Numbered from the stretch's first letter, positions 1 to 8,757 are shown. The stretch is DNA of 64,000 nt from an uncultured Chlorobiaceae bacterium (GCA_903824045.1 CAIJVD010000017.1:1-64000); one strand, 5' to 3'. Translations and numbers: made by a program. The notes: generated by a model from the sequence alone, not told the origin.

Positions 1-52
1 CTACTTTTCCCCAAAACGAATCAGATACTTCCCATGACTTTGTTTTCGCCAT
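1..52 (-). CDS. IS5-family transposase, N-terminal fragment (runs off left edge)
   Basis: Reading leftward from the ATG at 52, the frame gives M-A-K-T-K-S-W-E-V-S-D-S-F-W-G-K-V before the window ends. The lysine-rich start followed by SWEVSD.FW is how IS5-type DDE transposases of green sulfur bacteria begin; this is a match from memory of the family, not a search. A GGGAG ribosome site lies just upstream on the minus strand, and the spacing favours the ATG at 52 over the adjacent ATG at 55. Only 17 codons are present, so intactness cannot be judged. The element would end somewhere in the AT-rich sequence between 56 and about 120, but I could not define its terminal inverted repeat. Confidence 0.6.
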   Translation of the reverse strand, partial: MAKTKSWEVSDSFWGKV

Positions 53-55
53 CAT

Positions 56-301
56 CTTCTCCCATAATAATGATTTGCCTTTGGAAGAAAGATAACGTTT
101 TTCCCAGTATCGATCAATTTATTTACGAATAAGCTCTTAATCGTTTGAAGGAACGCTTATCCTCATCCATCCTCAAGCCGACCACTCGCAATGCCCACGA
201 ATGCCGCTGCCTGAAACCCTTCATCCGGGCGAATTTTAACGCCGCAAAGATAAAGCTCTCACTCTTAATCAGGATACTTTGAGTCCAATATAAAAAAAAT
301 A
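56..301. other. Intergenic, IS end and no convincing gene
   Basis: This holds the outer end of the left-edge insertion sequence and the tail region downstream of the rhamnose gene. A 66-codon minus-strand frame at 123-323 overlaps the end of the rhamnose reductase gene in another frame and shows no recognisable domain or ribosome site, so I do not call it. No terminator hairpin with a T-run is seen. Confidence 0.4.
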
Positions 302-1252
302 TCATTTCAAAACATTCTTGCATATCACGTTGACCGCTTTTCCCTTCACACAGAACTCCCGCTCATCCGAGCTCTTCCCTTTATCTTCCAAAGAGAGCAG
401 CTTCTTGAGCATGACTTCCAGAGAGCTCCTCCAGTGGGGAATCTCCAGCCCCCAGTCACTGACGACCAGCGACGTGTTCATGACACTGTAGTGCGGTCTG
501 GGAGCCGTCTGGGGGTATTGATCACTCCCAATGGGATGAACCCTCGAGGAGAGTCCGGCGAGCTCCATTATTGCCACAGCAAAATCGTACCAGGAACAAA
601 CCCCTTCATTGGCGTAATGGTAGGTCTCCCGGTAGAGACACTCAGGGTCGTAGCGTGCAATGATCGAGAGAATGGCTTCTGCCAGGTCCGCTGCAGAGGT
701 CGGCGCTCCGACCTGATCGGAGACGACTCGAATCTCATCCTTCCCGGCACCGAGGCGGAGCATGGTCTTGACAAAGTTATGGCCATAAACAGAGTAAAGC
801 CATGAAGTCCTGATGATCAGGTGGGAGGGGGCAATTTTGCGAATGCACTCTTCGCCCTCCCACTTCGACCTGCCGTAAATACCCAGAGGAGATGGCGGGT
901 CTATTTCACGGTAAGGTGTAGAGGATTGGCCGTCAAACACATAGTCGGTTGAGAGATGCACCAGAAGCGCGCCGATATCCCTGGCGCATGCAGCCAGGAT
1001 GGCGGGACCCTCCCTGTTGACCAGAAAGGCCGCCTCTGCATCTGACTGGGCCCGGTCAACTGCAGTGTATGCGGCACAGTTGACCATAACCTCTATCGGG
1101 TTTTCCCGGCAGAAGCGATTGACCTTTACCGGATCGGTAATATCAAGCTCGTCGCGGTCAGGAAAATAAAAGCGATGTTCGCTTGTGTTGGGCGAAAGAG
1201 CCTTCAGCTCCGATCCCAACTGTCCGCCGCCCCCTGTAACAAGAATATTCAT
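302..1252 (-). CDS. rfbD: dTDP-4-dehydrorhamnose reductase (RmlD/RfbD)
   Basis: It reduces dTDP-4-keto-L-rhamnose to dTDP-L-rhamnose with NAD(P)H, the last step of rhamnose donor synthesis in the cytoplasm. The protein is an extended short-chain dehydrogenase. It shows the Rossmann glycine loop GGGGQLG at residues 7-13, the STDYVFDG segment at 101-108, and the catalytic Y-x3-K pair at Tyr126 and Lys130. An AGGAGG ribosome site overlaps the stop of the upstream nucleotidyltransferase gene and precedes the ATG by 8-9 bases, so the two are co-transcribed. The protein is 316 residues, against about 290 usual. The last 28 or so residues after the conserved SLEVMLKKLL form a charged tail that does not look like the family. 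Rhamnose made here would feed the exopolysaccharide glycosyltransferases further right. Confidence 0.93.
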   Translation of the reverse strand: MNILVTGGGGQLGSELKALSPNTSEHRFYFPDRDELDITDPVKVNRFCRENPIEVMVNCAAYTAVDRAQSDAEAAFLVNREGPAILAACARDIGALLVHLSTDYVFDGQSSTPYREIDPPSPLGIYGRSKWEGEECIRKIAPSHLIIRTSWLYSVYGHNFVKTMLRLGAGKDEIRVVSDQVGAPTSAADLAEAILSIIARYDPECLYRETYHYANEGVCSWYDFAVAIMELAGLSSRVHPIGSDQYPQTAPRPHYSVMNTSLVVSDWGLEIPHWRSSLEVMLKKLLSLEDKGKSSDEREFCVKGKAVNVICKNVLK

Positions 1253-1264
1253 GATGAAGGCCTC

Positions 1265-2242
1265 CTAACCTACCCGAATTTCAGAATAGTCGCCGATATT
1301 GATCTCCTGGGGGGTTCCGGAGATGACAGCATTGTTGCCGATGATCGAACGGTCGAGCATGATTCGTCCCACCTTCGCATTGTTGCCGACAATGGAGTCC
1401 CTGACGATAGCATCGGCAATAACGGCATGTTCGCCAACGGTGGTATTTGGTCCGACAACGGCATTGACAAGTGATGCGCTTGAAGCGATGAAGACCGGCT
1501 CGTTAATGATGCAGCCAGGGTATTTCCTTGCCGGAGCCTGTTTCCTGAGCAAGGTTTCATTTGTCGCGAGCAGCGTTTCGGGCTTGCCGCAATCATACCA
1601 TCCGTGAACCGGAAATGCGGTAAACCTCTCACCATCCTCGATCATCAGCTCAAGGGCGTCAGTCAGCTGGTACTCCCCCTTGGTGGTGATGTTCTGTTCG
1701 ATCAGATGCTCTATGCGGCTGAAGAGCGGAGCTGCCTTGTGCAGGAAATAGAGCCCAACGATGGCGAGGTTGCTAATCGGAGTATCGGGTTTCTCCACAA
1801 GCTTCTCGATCTTTCCCTCTCCCATCACCGCCACACCGAACCGGCGCGGGTCATCGACCTCCTTGACGCCAAGGGTCGAGCAGGGGCTCTTGAGTACCGG
1901 GCCGAGATCGACATCGAAAATGGTGTCGCCAAGAATGATAAGAAGGGGCTCCTCTTCATTGACGAACGAACGGCACATCCAGATCGCGTGGGCAAGGCCA
2001 AGCCGCTCAGGCTGGTTGACAAAGGTGAACTTGATGCTGTAATTCGCCGTCAGCCACTCTTCGACCATGTTGCCGAGATAACCGACGATAACGATGGCCT
2101 CATCAATACCGGCATCGACAAGCTTGTCCATGATGTGGCCGATAATGGGCTTTCCGGCCACGTTAAGCAGCACTTTCGGATAGGAGAACGTGTGTGGCCG
2201 CAACCGTGTTCCAACACCTGCGACAGGGATGATTGCTTTCAT
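1265..2242 (-). CDS. Sugar-1-phosphate nucleotidylyltransferase with C-terminal beta-helix (RmlA-like)
   Basis: The N-terminal domain has the nucleotide loop AGVGTRLRP (residues 8-16) followed by the Lys of SYPKVLLNVAGKP, and the metal-binding LGD segment near residue 108. These are hallmarks of NDP-sugar pyrophosphorylases. The C-terminal third carries hexapeptide repeats (VGPNTTVGEHAVIADAIV and similar) that form a left-handed beta-helix, as in long RmlA-type and GlmU-like enzymes. Beside rfbD the likely reaction is glucose-1-phosphate plus dTTP giving dTDP-glucose, but substrate is not fixed by sequence. The frame is open back to 2323. I chose the ATG at 2242 because the family begins exactly at MKAIIPVAG and because a sigma-54-type promoter at 2295-2309 would start transcription inside the longer frame. 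No strong ribosome site is visible. Confidence 0.85.
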   Translation of the reverse strand: MKAIIPVAGVGTRLRPHTFSYPKVLLNVAGKPIIGHIMDKLVDAGIDEAIVIVGYLGNMVEEWLTANYSIKFTFVNQPERLGLAHAIWMCRSFVNEEEPLLIILGDTIFDVDLGPVLKSPCSTLGVKEVDDPRRFGVAVMGEGKIEKLVEKPDTPISNLAIVGLYFLHKAAPLFSRIEHLIEQNITTKGEYQLTDALELMIEDGERFTAFPVHGWYDCGKPETLLATNETLLRKQAPARKYPGCIINEPVFIASSASLVNAVVGPNTTVGEHAVIADAIVRDSIVGNNAKVGRIMLDRSIIGNNAVISGTPQEINIGDYSEIRVG

Positions 2243-2294
2243 GGGCCAATACCGGTTGTAATTGAAAATCCTTTTACGCTCACTATCCATAACA

Positions 2295-2309
2295 ACAAAT
2301 CTTGTGCCA
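2295..2309 (-). promoter_or_regulatory. Candidate sigma-54 promoter for the rhamnose pair
   Basis: On the minus strand the sequence reads TGGCACAAGATTTGT: GG and GT separated by exactly ten bases, with TGGCAC and TTGT boxes. This matches the sigma-54 -24/-12 layout except that the -12 GC is GT. The predicted start is about 42 bases before the ATG at 2242. A CTGTGACAG dyad lies at 2424-2432, about 115 bases upstream, where an enhancer-binding protein would sit. The GT variant also occurs by chance inside genes, so this site is weaker than the ones at 5821, 21798 and 37571. Confidence 0.5.
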
Positions 2310-2622
2310 GAGCCGGCAGTCATCCATAAGAAACTTTCACATAAGCAGTTATATGATCACCCACCAACAGCACCATGCAGCAAACCTTTCATCCTGAAGG
2401 TAGTTGAGGCAGGCTCTCTCTCTCTGTGACAGAGCGAAGCTTCAGGCCCGCAGGCTGAATTTGCTGAAAAGTGGATAGTTAGCAATTTCATTATCTTTTT
2501 ATATTACGTTCCATTACGTTCTTACGATATGCCCGGCATAACCATTTGCCAATATCGTGCGAGGCTGACTCGAAAGCGTGTTGAGAACAAGTGGCTTTTA
2601 ATTATTAGTGGCAGATAAATAG
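2310..2622. other. Divergent intergenic region with activator-site-like dyad
   Basis: This gap separates the minus-strand rhamnose pair from the plus-strand regulator genes. It contains CTGTGACAG at 2424-2432, a T/A-rich stretch near 2490-2520 with two similar ACGTTC-type segments, and no open frame with coding character. It presumably holds promoters for both directions. I could not assign a clear -35/-10 pair for the plus-strand regulator. Confidence 0.4.
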
Positions 2623-4263
2623 ATGCAGAACATTTCTGGTGTCAATATTCTCATTGTCGATGACGAACAGGACTCTCTTGCGGCATTGCAGAGGCTTCTT
2701 CGCAAGGAGCCCTTCACGACACACATCGCGTCCGGAGCCATTTCTGCCCTCGACCTTCTGAAGGAAATCGACTGCAAGCTCGTCATCACAGACCTTCGGA
2801 TGCCCGAAATGACCGGCCTGGAACTGATTCAATGCCTTAAAAAGGACCATCCCGATATCATCCGGATCATCCTGAGTGGAACTGAAGATATCGGCATGAT
2901 TATCGACTCAATCAACACCGGCGAAATCTTCCGATTTATTTCCAAGCCTGTTGTCCCCGATCAGTTTAAACAGATCATTGCCGACAGCCTCGATTACTGC
3001 TTCCTGAAAAGTGAGCGTGAAGCGCTTGCCCTGGAGCTTGAGAGGCAGAACCAGCATCTTTCGCGATCAAATGACGCGCTGCGCATCATATCGGAAGAGC
3101 TGAGAGAGCGTGAAATGCAGTTCAGAAACATGAACGATGCCGCACTTGACCCTATTTTCATGATCAATCAGCAGGGCGGCGTCGCCTATGCCAATACTGC
3201 GGCTGAAAGGCTGTTCGGCTTTTCCGAAGAGGAGTGGCACTCGATCCGGTTCAATGAGCTGCTCGACATGAAGGAGGAGGGGCCGGACTCGATCAATTTC
3301 ACTGGAGTTACCCCGGCTTGTGACATTGAGCATACAGTACCTCGCCCGGCAATCGAGCTTACTGCATTGAAAAAAGACGGAAGCCGCATTCCTCTTGAGG
3401 CGACAACCGGCAGCGTGATGCTTGATGGCAGCTGCCACACCGTGCTCATCGCAAGGGATATTACCTCCCGCATTGAAGAGGAAAAAAGCAGGGCGCACTA
3501 CGAGGCAATACAGCGTGAACTTGAAGCACAAATAGAAAAAAAGCTCCTGCAGGGACGCATTCCTGAAAAGCTCAAGCGGCTCTCGATCAGCCGCCTCATG
3601 ATACCCTCCGGCCATCTCGACGGTGATTTTACCGAGCTGCTCTCCTATTCAGACAGGCTCTTCGACCTCTTTGTCGGCGATGTCATGGGCCATGGGATCA
3701 TGTCCGCACTCACCGGTGCAGGCCTGAAATCAATGGTCATGAAGGTTGCCGCACAGAAAAACTTTCACAGCAACGGCCTCGCACCCTTGCAGGAAATCGT
3801 CGCCGGAGTCCACGACGCCATCATCAGTGAGCTGATCGAACTTGAAATTTATGCAACGGCCATGTTCATCCGCATCGATCTCGACGCCAATAAGCTCACG
3901 GCGGTCGACTGCGGACACAATCCGGCGATTCATTTTCATGCCGATACCAAAAGCAGCTCTCTCATCAAAGGAGAGAACCTGCCTATCGGCCTGATAGAGG
4001 TTGCCGACTACCGGAGTGTCACGTTTGATGCCGGAAAGGGTGACCTTCTGGTTCTTTTTTCTGACGGCCTTACCGAGAGCATCTCTCCGGACAACACCTA
4101 TTTTGGTATAGAACGCCTTTCAGAACTGATCGAGCGCCACCACGAGGAAGAGCCCACAGCCATCGTAGAAAAAATCCATGCCGCAGTGTGCGACTTTAGC
4201 GGTCGCAATACCTTCGATGATGACCTCACCTGCATGGTTATCCGTATCGGGGAGCACAGTTGA
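2623..4263 (+). CDS. Response regulator with PAS and SpoIIE-type PP2C phosphatase output
   Basis: Three domains are visible. Residues 7-120 are a CheY-like receiver with the acidic pair Asp13-Asp14, phospho-acceptor Asp57 (VITDLRMPEMTG), Ser86 and Lys108, so it looks phosphorylatable. A coiled linker leads to a PAS domain at about 165-290 (MINQQGGVAYANTAAERLFG). Residues about 310-545 are a SpoIIE/RsbU-type serine phosphatase, with metal-binding motifs FVGDVMGHG, VDCGHNPA, LFSDGLTE and FDDDLTCMV. The family dephosphorylates STAS anti-anti-sigma proteins to trigger partner switching. Two STAS genes and an RsbW-like kinase gene lie 4-8 kb downstream and are the obvious partners, although that link is inferred. 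It is followed after 73 bases by the sigma-54 activator gene on the same strand, so the two are probably one regulatory unit. Confidence 0.9.
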   Translation: MQNISGVNILIVDDEQDSLAALQRLLRKEPFTTHIASGAISALDLLKEIDCKLVITDLRMPEMTGLELIQCLKKDHPDIIRIILSGTEDIGMIIDSINTGEIFRFISKPVVPDQFKQIIADSLDYCFLKSEREALALELERQNQHLSRSNDALRIISEELREREMQFRNMNDAALDPIFMINQQGGVAYANTAAERLFGFSEEEWHSIRFNELLDMKEEGPDSINFTGVTPACDIEHTVPRPAIELTALKKDGSRIPLEATTGSVMLDGSCHTVLIARDITSRIEEEKSRAHYEAIQRELEAQIEKKLLQGRIPEKLKRLSISRLMIPSGHLDGDFTELLSYSDRLFDLFVGDVMGHGIMSALTGAGLKSMVMKVAAQKNFHSNGLAPLQEIVAGVHDAIISELIELEIYATAMFIRIDLDANKLTAVDCGHNPAIHFHADTKSSSLIKGENLPIGLIEVADYRSVTFDAGKGDLLVLFSDGLTESISPDNTYFGIERLSELIERHHEEEPTAIVEKIHAAVCDFSGRNTFDDDLTCMVIRIGEHS

Positions 4264-4336
4264 GCAGGGCGTGTCCGACAAAGGCTACAAGAGCCGACGC
4301 CGTGGGCATCATCGCCACAACGCAAATCAAGAGGAC

Positions 4337-5665
4337 ATGACTTTTACGATACTCATTATCGGCAGCAAGCAAAAAACGCAGCTACAGCGGGCTTCTGATA
4401 TTCATACGAGAATCGTCGGTGCCGGAACGATCGACGAGGCTGAGCGGTGCATCGAAACAGAGCCGGTCGACATGATTCTTTTCGCCCTGAACGACGAAGG
4501 ACGTGACGCGTTTCTTCTCGCCCGGATGGCGATGGAAAAACACCCGTCGATAAAGAGCTTGTTCTTCAGCGATCAGGAGTCGTTGCAGGGCACACTTGCC
4601 ACCCTTGTTGCCATGCCTGCTTCACAGCTGAAGGCTCTCTTTTCAGGAGGAAACGAACCTGTTGCAGCTGCTATGCCGAAAGTGGCTCCCACAGTCAGCG
4701 CCTTGCCGCGCATAGATGGCCATGATGCCGGCCGTTTCAATTATGACCGGTTCATCGGCGACTCCCCGGAAATCCATAAAATCAAGAACCTGATCGTCAA
4801 GATCGCTCCGACCAATGCCACGATTCTCCTGCAGGGTGAAAGCGGAACCGGCAAGGAGGTGATCGCACGATCGGTGCATGTCCACAGCATACGAAAAAAC
4901 GAGGCTTTCGTGCCGGTCGATTGTGCCGCCATCAACGAAAGCGTTATTGAGAGCGAACTGTTCGGCCACACCAAGGGTGCATTCACGGGTGCCGATCGCG
5001 ACACCATCGGACTGATCCGTTCGGCAGACAAGGGAACGCTCTTTCTCGATGAAATTGCGGAACTGCCGATGGCTCTGCAGGTAAAGCTGCTGCGAACCCT
5101 GCAGGAGAGAGTGGTCAAGCCGGTCGGCTCGGCAAAAACCTATCCGGTCGACATCCGGATCATTGCAGCGACCAACTGCAACCTCGCCGAGGCCGTTAAA
5201 ACAGGGACCTTCCGCCAGGATCTCTACTATCGACTCAATGTCATCACCATCTGGTCTCCGCCATTATGTGAACACGTGGCCGACATCCCGATGCTCTGCA
5301 GATACTTCATCGGAAAACTGGTCCAGGACGGATTTCCTGAAAAACAGTTTTCCGAAAGCGCCATGCAGGCGTTGAAAGGCTATGATTGGCCTGGCAATAT
5401 CCGGGAACTTGAAAATGTCGTCAGAAGAGGAGTCATTCTCTCGCACGGCGATCTCATTGAGAGTTCAGACCTGCCCATCTCTCCCACCCTCTCGGAGGAG
5501 ATGGAGAGCTCCCTTCACCTTGACCCATCAAGCATGGCATCCCATGAAAAAGAGGCCATCCGCAAAGCGCTTGAACAGATGACCGGTAACCGAAGGGCTG
5601 CCGCACAGCTTCTTGGCATCAGCGAGGCGACCCTCTACCGACGCATCAAGCTCTACGGCATGTAA
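4337..5665 (+). CDS. Sigma-54-dependent activator, PrsR-like, with degenerate receiver
   Basis: This 442-residue protein is an enhancer-binding protein for RNA polymerase sigma-54. The AAA+ domain carries Walker A GESGTGKE (167-174), the sigma-54 contact loop GAFTGA (214-219) and Walker B GTLFLDEI (233-240), and a Fis-type helix-turn-helix ends the protein (NRRAAAQLLGISEATLYRR). The first 105 residues have the outline of a receiver, but the position of the phospho-acceptor is Ala50 (DMILFAL in place of D..LLDL). Family knowledge: PEP-CTERM/exosortase gene sets in other bacteria are controlled by a sigma-54 activator called PrsR, and this locus has an exosortase. I chose the ATG at 4337, preceded by GAGGAC, over the upstream open frame from 4178, which overlaps the phosphatase gene. 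Its likely targets are the sigma-54-type promoters listed across the window. Confidence 0.9.
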   Translation: MTFTILIIGSKQKTQLQRASDIHTRIVGAGTIDEAERCIETEPVDMILFALNDEGRDAFLLARMAMEKHPSIKSLFFSDQESLQGTLATLVAMPASQLKALFSGGNEPVAAAMPKVAPTVSALPRIDGHDAGRFNYDRFIGDSPEIHKIKNLIVKIAPTNATILLQGESGTGKEVIARSVHVHSIRKNEAFVPVDCAAINESVIESELFGHTKGAFTGADRDTIGLIRSADKGTLFLDEIAELPMALQVKLLRTLQERVVKPVGSAKTYPVDIRIIAATNCNLAEAVKTGTFRQDLYYRLNVITIWSPPLCEHVADIPMLCRYFIGKLVQDGFPEKQFSESAMQALKGYDWPGNIRELENVVRRGVILSHGDLIESSDLPISPTLSEEMESSLHLDPSSMASHEKEAIRKALEQMTGNRRAAAQLLGISEATLYRRIKLYGM

Positions 5666-5820
5666 TGCCCCGCCTCTCTCTCACTCCTGTCAGGCCGTCT
5701 ATCACGATGCAAGACCTGAACCGGTTCCTCTCGCATACTGACTGCAAATAACCCATTCCTGCTTCAGGCTGATTGCCACAAACCCGCGCCCTGCGCTGAT
5801 CTCCAACGCCGAGCTTCCGT

Positions 5821-5835
5821 TGGCACAATTCTTGC
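5821..5835 (+). promoter_or_regulatory. Sigma-54 promoter before the priming transferase operon
   Basis: TGGCACAATTCTTGC gives TGGCAC, a ten-base GG-to-GC interval and TTGC, a full consensus -24/-12 sigma-54 element. Transcription would start about 40 bases before the GTG at 5886. A CCTGTCAGG dyad at 5686-5694 lies about 130 bases upstream and shares the CTGTCA half-site found before other promoters here. The rest of the 220-base gap shows no gene. Confidence 0.8.
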
Positions 5836-5885
5836 TGATATTCAGGTAAACGGCATATAAACCTTGAACGCCTGAAGCCTGAACT

Positions 5886-7655
5886 GTGAATAACGAGCAT
5901 CATAATACTGCAGCACCCAATGGGCACTATCCCTCGAAAGCCGTCATACTCGGAACAAAAGAGGAGTCCGCCGGTCTCTTGAAGCTTATTCTGGGAGCTT
6001 ATGATCAGGTACGGATTATTGAAACCCTCTCTGATCTCTCGAGGCTCCGGAGTGAAGGCCATCCCTGCAGGCTTGCCATTTTGACCGATGGTTTTCCTGA
6101 AGAGCTCACCATAGAGCTGGCAGAGCTTGTCAAGCAGTTTCTCGCCCCTGAAAACATGATCTGTCTGGTGAAAGACGATGATGAACAGAAAGAGCGCAAG
6201 CTTCGCTCCGCAGGGCTTATCTATTATGGCAGTTACAACGGGTTTGCGGCGTTTGCCGAAAAAATCATCCTTCACACACTGACCGACCCTGGCAGCCGGG
6301 GCAAAAGACCTTCCGAACAGAGAAAAGATGCCGCCATAGCGCTTGAGAAGCAGCTTGCAAACTCCTCCTCACCCCTCAGAAGCGTTGCAAGGAGGATCCT
6401 TTTTCTGGTGAGTCTCACCTCTGGTGAAGCAGTTGCCAGAGTCATTGAGCTAGCTTTGGCCGTTGCCGTTCTGGCACTGCTTGTTCTTCCGCTCTCTCTC
6501 ATCCTTCTCTTCGGCAAGCTTATCAGCGGCAGTCCAATCTTTGCATCCCGTGAGATTGCGGGGCCTCGGGGAGTGCCGCTGAAGCTGCTCTGTTTCAGCA
6601 CTATCGCCTCTCCATGGAGCGAACTGCCCGCATTCCTTGAACTGATCACCGGAAGGCTCAGCCTTGTGGGAACCTCAATTGAGGAGTGGAAGCCCCGGAA
6701 TGCGACTCCCGAGAAAGGCTATATCCGCATGATCAAGCCTGGCATCATCTCACTCTGGGATATCCGCCGGACCAGCAAGATGGCTCATGAAGGACAGCAG
6801 GCAATCGAGTGGGAGTATGTTTTCAAAAAACATCCGTTCTATGATTTCATGCTGATGCTTCGAGCCCTTCCGGTCATTCTCTACAGCCAGAAAGACTCAT
6901 CATCTTCGCCGATCTTTCGCCTGCTCGACCTCGATGTCAACAACCTGACCATGCTTGAGGCCGTAGGGGCGATGCAAAAGTGTCTTGAAGAAGAGCAGAA
7001 GGCCTGCATCTACTTTGTCAACCCCGACTGCCTCAACAAGATGGTCTCCGACAGAGAGTACCTCAGCACCCTGCAGGGAGGCGAGTTCATCTTTCCGGAT
7101 GGAATCGGGCTCGTCATAGCCGGAAAGATGCTCAAGACCCCGTTGAAGGAGAATATCAATGGCACCGACATGCTTCCCTATCTCTCCCGAATGGCCGCGG
7201 CAAAAGGGTATTCGATCTTTCTGCTCGGGGGGAAGCCCGGAATTGCAGAGAAGGCAGCTAAAAACATCAGCTCCGCCTATGGGGTCACCATTGCAGGAAC
7301 CGCGCACGGCTATTTCGATCACCAGAAGGGAAATATGGAGATCATCCGGAAAATCAACAGTGCGGCGCCGGATATACTCCTCGTGGGATTCGGTGCCCCC
7401 CTGCAGGAAAAGTGGATTGCAGAGTATCGCGACCAGATCGGGGCAAAAATGCTGATGGGGGTGGGCGGATTGTTCGACTTTTATTCCGGCACCATCCGGC
7501 GTGCCCCCTCATGGATTCGCGAAATCGGATTTGAATGGGTCTACAGGATTCTTCAGGAACCGGGTCGCATGTGGCGAAGATATGTGATAGGCAACCCGCT
7601 CTTCCTCTTCAGAGTGATCAAGTGGAATCTCTTAACGCAAAGCCAGAACCAATAA
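5886..7655 (+). CDS. Fusion: degenerate priming sugar transferase plus WecG/TagA/CpsF glycosyltransferase
   Basis: Residues about 180-340 resemble the membrane-anchored sugar-phosphate transferase family. There is a hydrophobic hairpin at about 185-220, then SLVGTS and KPGIISLWDIRR, which parallel SLVGPRP and PGITG.W in active enzymes. The catalytic Asp-Glu of that family (DELPQL) is replaced by SELPAF. Residues about 350-585 are a GT26 (WecG/TagA/CpsF) glycosyltransferase with FVNPDC, FPDGIG and GFGAPLQEKW. The family transfers ManNAcA, ManNAc or a related sugar to an undecaprenyl-linked first sugar. The N-terminal 150 residues are unassigned. It is preceded by a sigma-54 promoter and followed after 5 bases by a canonical priming transferase. 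The start is a GTG with a weak ribosome site; no better in-frame start is seen. Confidence 0.85.
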   Translation: MNNEHHNTAAPNGHYPSKAVILGTKEESAGLLKLILGAYDQVRIIETLSDLSRLRSEGHPCRLAILTDGFPEELTIELAELVKQFLAPENMICLVKDDDEQKERKLRSAGLIYYGSYNGFAAFAEKIILHTLTDPGSRGKRPSEQRKDAAIALEKQLANSSSPLRSVARRILFLVSLTSGEAVARVIELALAVAVLALLVLPLSLILLFGKLISGSPIFASREIAGPRGVPLKLLCFSTIASPWSELPAFLELITGRLSLVGTSIEEWKPRNATPEKGYIRMIKPGIISLWDIRRTSKMAHEGQQAIEWEYVFKKHPFYDFMLMLRALPVILYSQKDSSSSPIFRLLDLDVNNLTMLEAVGAMQKCLEEEQKACIYFVNPDCLNKMVSDREYLSTLQGGEFIFPDGIGLVIAGKMLKTPLKENINGTDMLPYLSRMAAAKGYSIFLLGGKPGIAEKAAKNISSAYGVTIAGTAHGYFDHQKGNMEIIRKINSAAPDILLVGFGAPLQEKWIAEYRDQIGAKMLMGVGGLFDFYSGTIRRAPSWIREIGFEWVYRILQEPGRMWRRYVIGNPLFLFRVIKWNLLTQSQNQ

Positions 7656-7660
7656 GACTC

Positions 7661-8380
7661 ATGGAACTCAATCCTGCTATACGAAAAGAGCTGATCCGTG
7701 AAATAAGCGGTTCACTTAACCCGAAAGCGCGTTTCGCGGGCAAGCTCAAGGTTGCTGCATGGGAAGCGACCATCAGGTTTTCCTATATCCTGAAACGGTT
7801 CCTTGATCTCACGGTTGCCATAGCCGCAATGGTTGCACTCTCGCCGGTACTGGTCGTTACAGCACTCTGCGTCTGGGTCGAGGACCCTGGCCCTGTCTTC
7901 TATTTCCAGACCCGCGTCGGCAGAAATGGACGTCACTTCAAGTTTTACAAATTCCGGTCAATGAAGGTCAATGCCGATAAAATCAAGAAGGATCTTCTTT
8001 CGCAGAACGAATCTTCCGCCGGAGTCATCTTCAAAATGAAAAAGGATCCGAGAATCACAAAGGTAGGCCGCTTCATACGCAAATTCAGCATCGACGAGCT
8101 TCCCCAGCTGCTCAATGTGCTCATCGGAGATATGAGCCTGGTAGGCCCTAGGCCCCCTCTGCCGAATGAGGTTGAAAAATACAGCCTTGAAGAGCGCAAG
8201 CGGCTTCACGTCATCCCCGGCATGACATGCCTCTGGCAGGTGAGCGGCAGAAGTGACATTCCCTTCACCGAACAGGTCATGCTCGACATGAAGTACATTC
8301 AAAGCGCCAGTTTTATTAACGACATCATTTTGCTTCTAAAAACCGTCCCTGCAGTACTTACGGGAAAGGGAGCTTACTAA
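7661..8380 (+). CDS. Undecaprenyl-phosphate sugar-1-phosphate transferase (priming enzyme)
   Basis: A 239-residue bacterial sugar transferase of the PglC/WbaP catalytic type. It would move a sugar-1-phosphate from a nucleotide sugar to undecaprenyl phosphate and so start each polysaccharide repeat at the inner membrane. An N-terminal hydrophobic re-entrant segment (residues about 45-70) is followed by FKFYKFRSM, the catalytic [22 protein letters not shown] and [13 protein letters not shown], all intact. The open frame extends back to 7535 inside the previous gene. The ATG at 7661, five bases after the previous stop, gives the normal family length. This is the only one of three related domains in this 4 kb stretch that keeps the catalytic Asp-Glu. 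Confidence 0.92.
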   Translation: MELNPAIRKELIREISGSLNPKARFAGKLKVAAWEATIRFSYILKRFLDLTVAIAAMVALSPVLVVTALCVWVEDPGPVFYFQTRVGRNGRHFKFYKFRSMKVNADKIKKDLLSQNESSAGVIFKMKKDPRITKVGRFIRKFSIDELPQLLNVLIGDMSLVGPRPPLPNEVEKYSLEERKRLHVIPGMTCLWQVSGRSDIPFTEQVMLDMKYIQSASFINDIILLLKTVPAVLTGKGAY

Positions 8381-8392
8381 ACGGAGAAAACC

Positions 8393-8746
8393 ATGATTTT
8401 CAACCTTGACAAATCGGCGGGAAACCCTGTGGGCATTGTGGTATTAAGTGTAAGAGTGGATGCTCATAACAGCTCCGAGCTGCAGAAGGCATTCGTCCAC
8501 TGGATGCAGTATACATCCTCCTTTGTGTTTGATTGTAGCGGGCTGGACTTCATCGACAGCAGCGGACTCGGGACGATCGTCTCATGTTTGAGAAAAGCCC
8601 TTGAAAAAAACGGTGACCTCAAGCTTGCCGCGCTCAACCAGAAGGTTGCCCTAGTCTTTGAACTCACAAAAGCCAAAAAGCTCTTTTCGATTTTTGAAAG
8701 CGCAGAAGAGGCAATAAAATCTTTCGCTTCACCGATGACAGCCTGA
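8393..8746 (+). CDS. STAS-domain anti-anti-sigma factor homologue (first copy)
   Basis: A 117-residue single STAS domain of the SpoIIAA/RsbV type. The phosphorylation segment FIDSSGLGTIVSCLR carries the conserved Asp-Ser-Ser-Gly, the serine phosphorylated by RsbW-like kinases and dephosphorylated by SpoIIE-like phosphatases. A GGAG ribosome site sits before the ATG, 12 bases after the priming transferase stop. A second STAS gene is at 10149 and a kinase at 10517, so a partner switch is embedded in the exopolysaccharide operon. Whether it controls a sigma factor or an enzyme directly cannot be told from sequence. Confidence 0.9.
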   Translation: MIFNLDKSAGNPVGIVVLSVRVDAHNSSELQKAFVHWMQYTSSFVFDCSGLDFIDSSGLGTIVSCLRKALEKNGDLKLAALNQKVALVFELTKAKKLFSIFESAEEAIKSFASPMTA

Positions 8747-8757
8747 GAGGCCTCGCA

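Noticed and set aside
123-323. Minus-strand 66-codon frame
   Set aside because: It overlaps the end of the rhamnose reductase gene in another frame, has no ribosome site and no recognisable domain.
434-805. Plus-strand frame of 123 codons inside the rhamnose reductase gene
   Set aside because: Antisense shadow of a gene with full motifs.
1604-2329. Plus-strand frame of 241 codons
   Set aside because: Antisense shadow of the nucleotidyltransferase gene; the protein has no signal or domain.
2608-2624. TGGCAG segment resembling a sigma-54 element before the phosphatase gene
   Set aside because: The -12 half is poor and the element overlaps the start codon.
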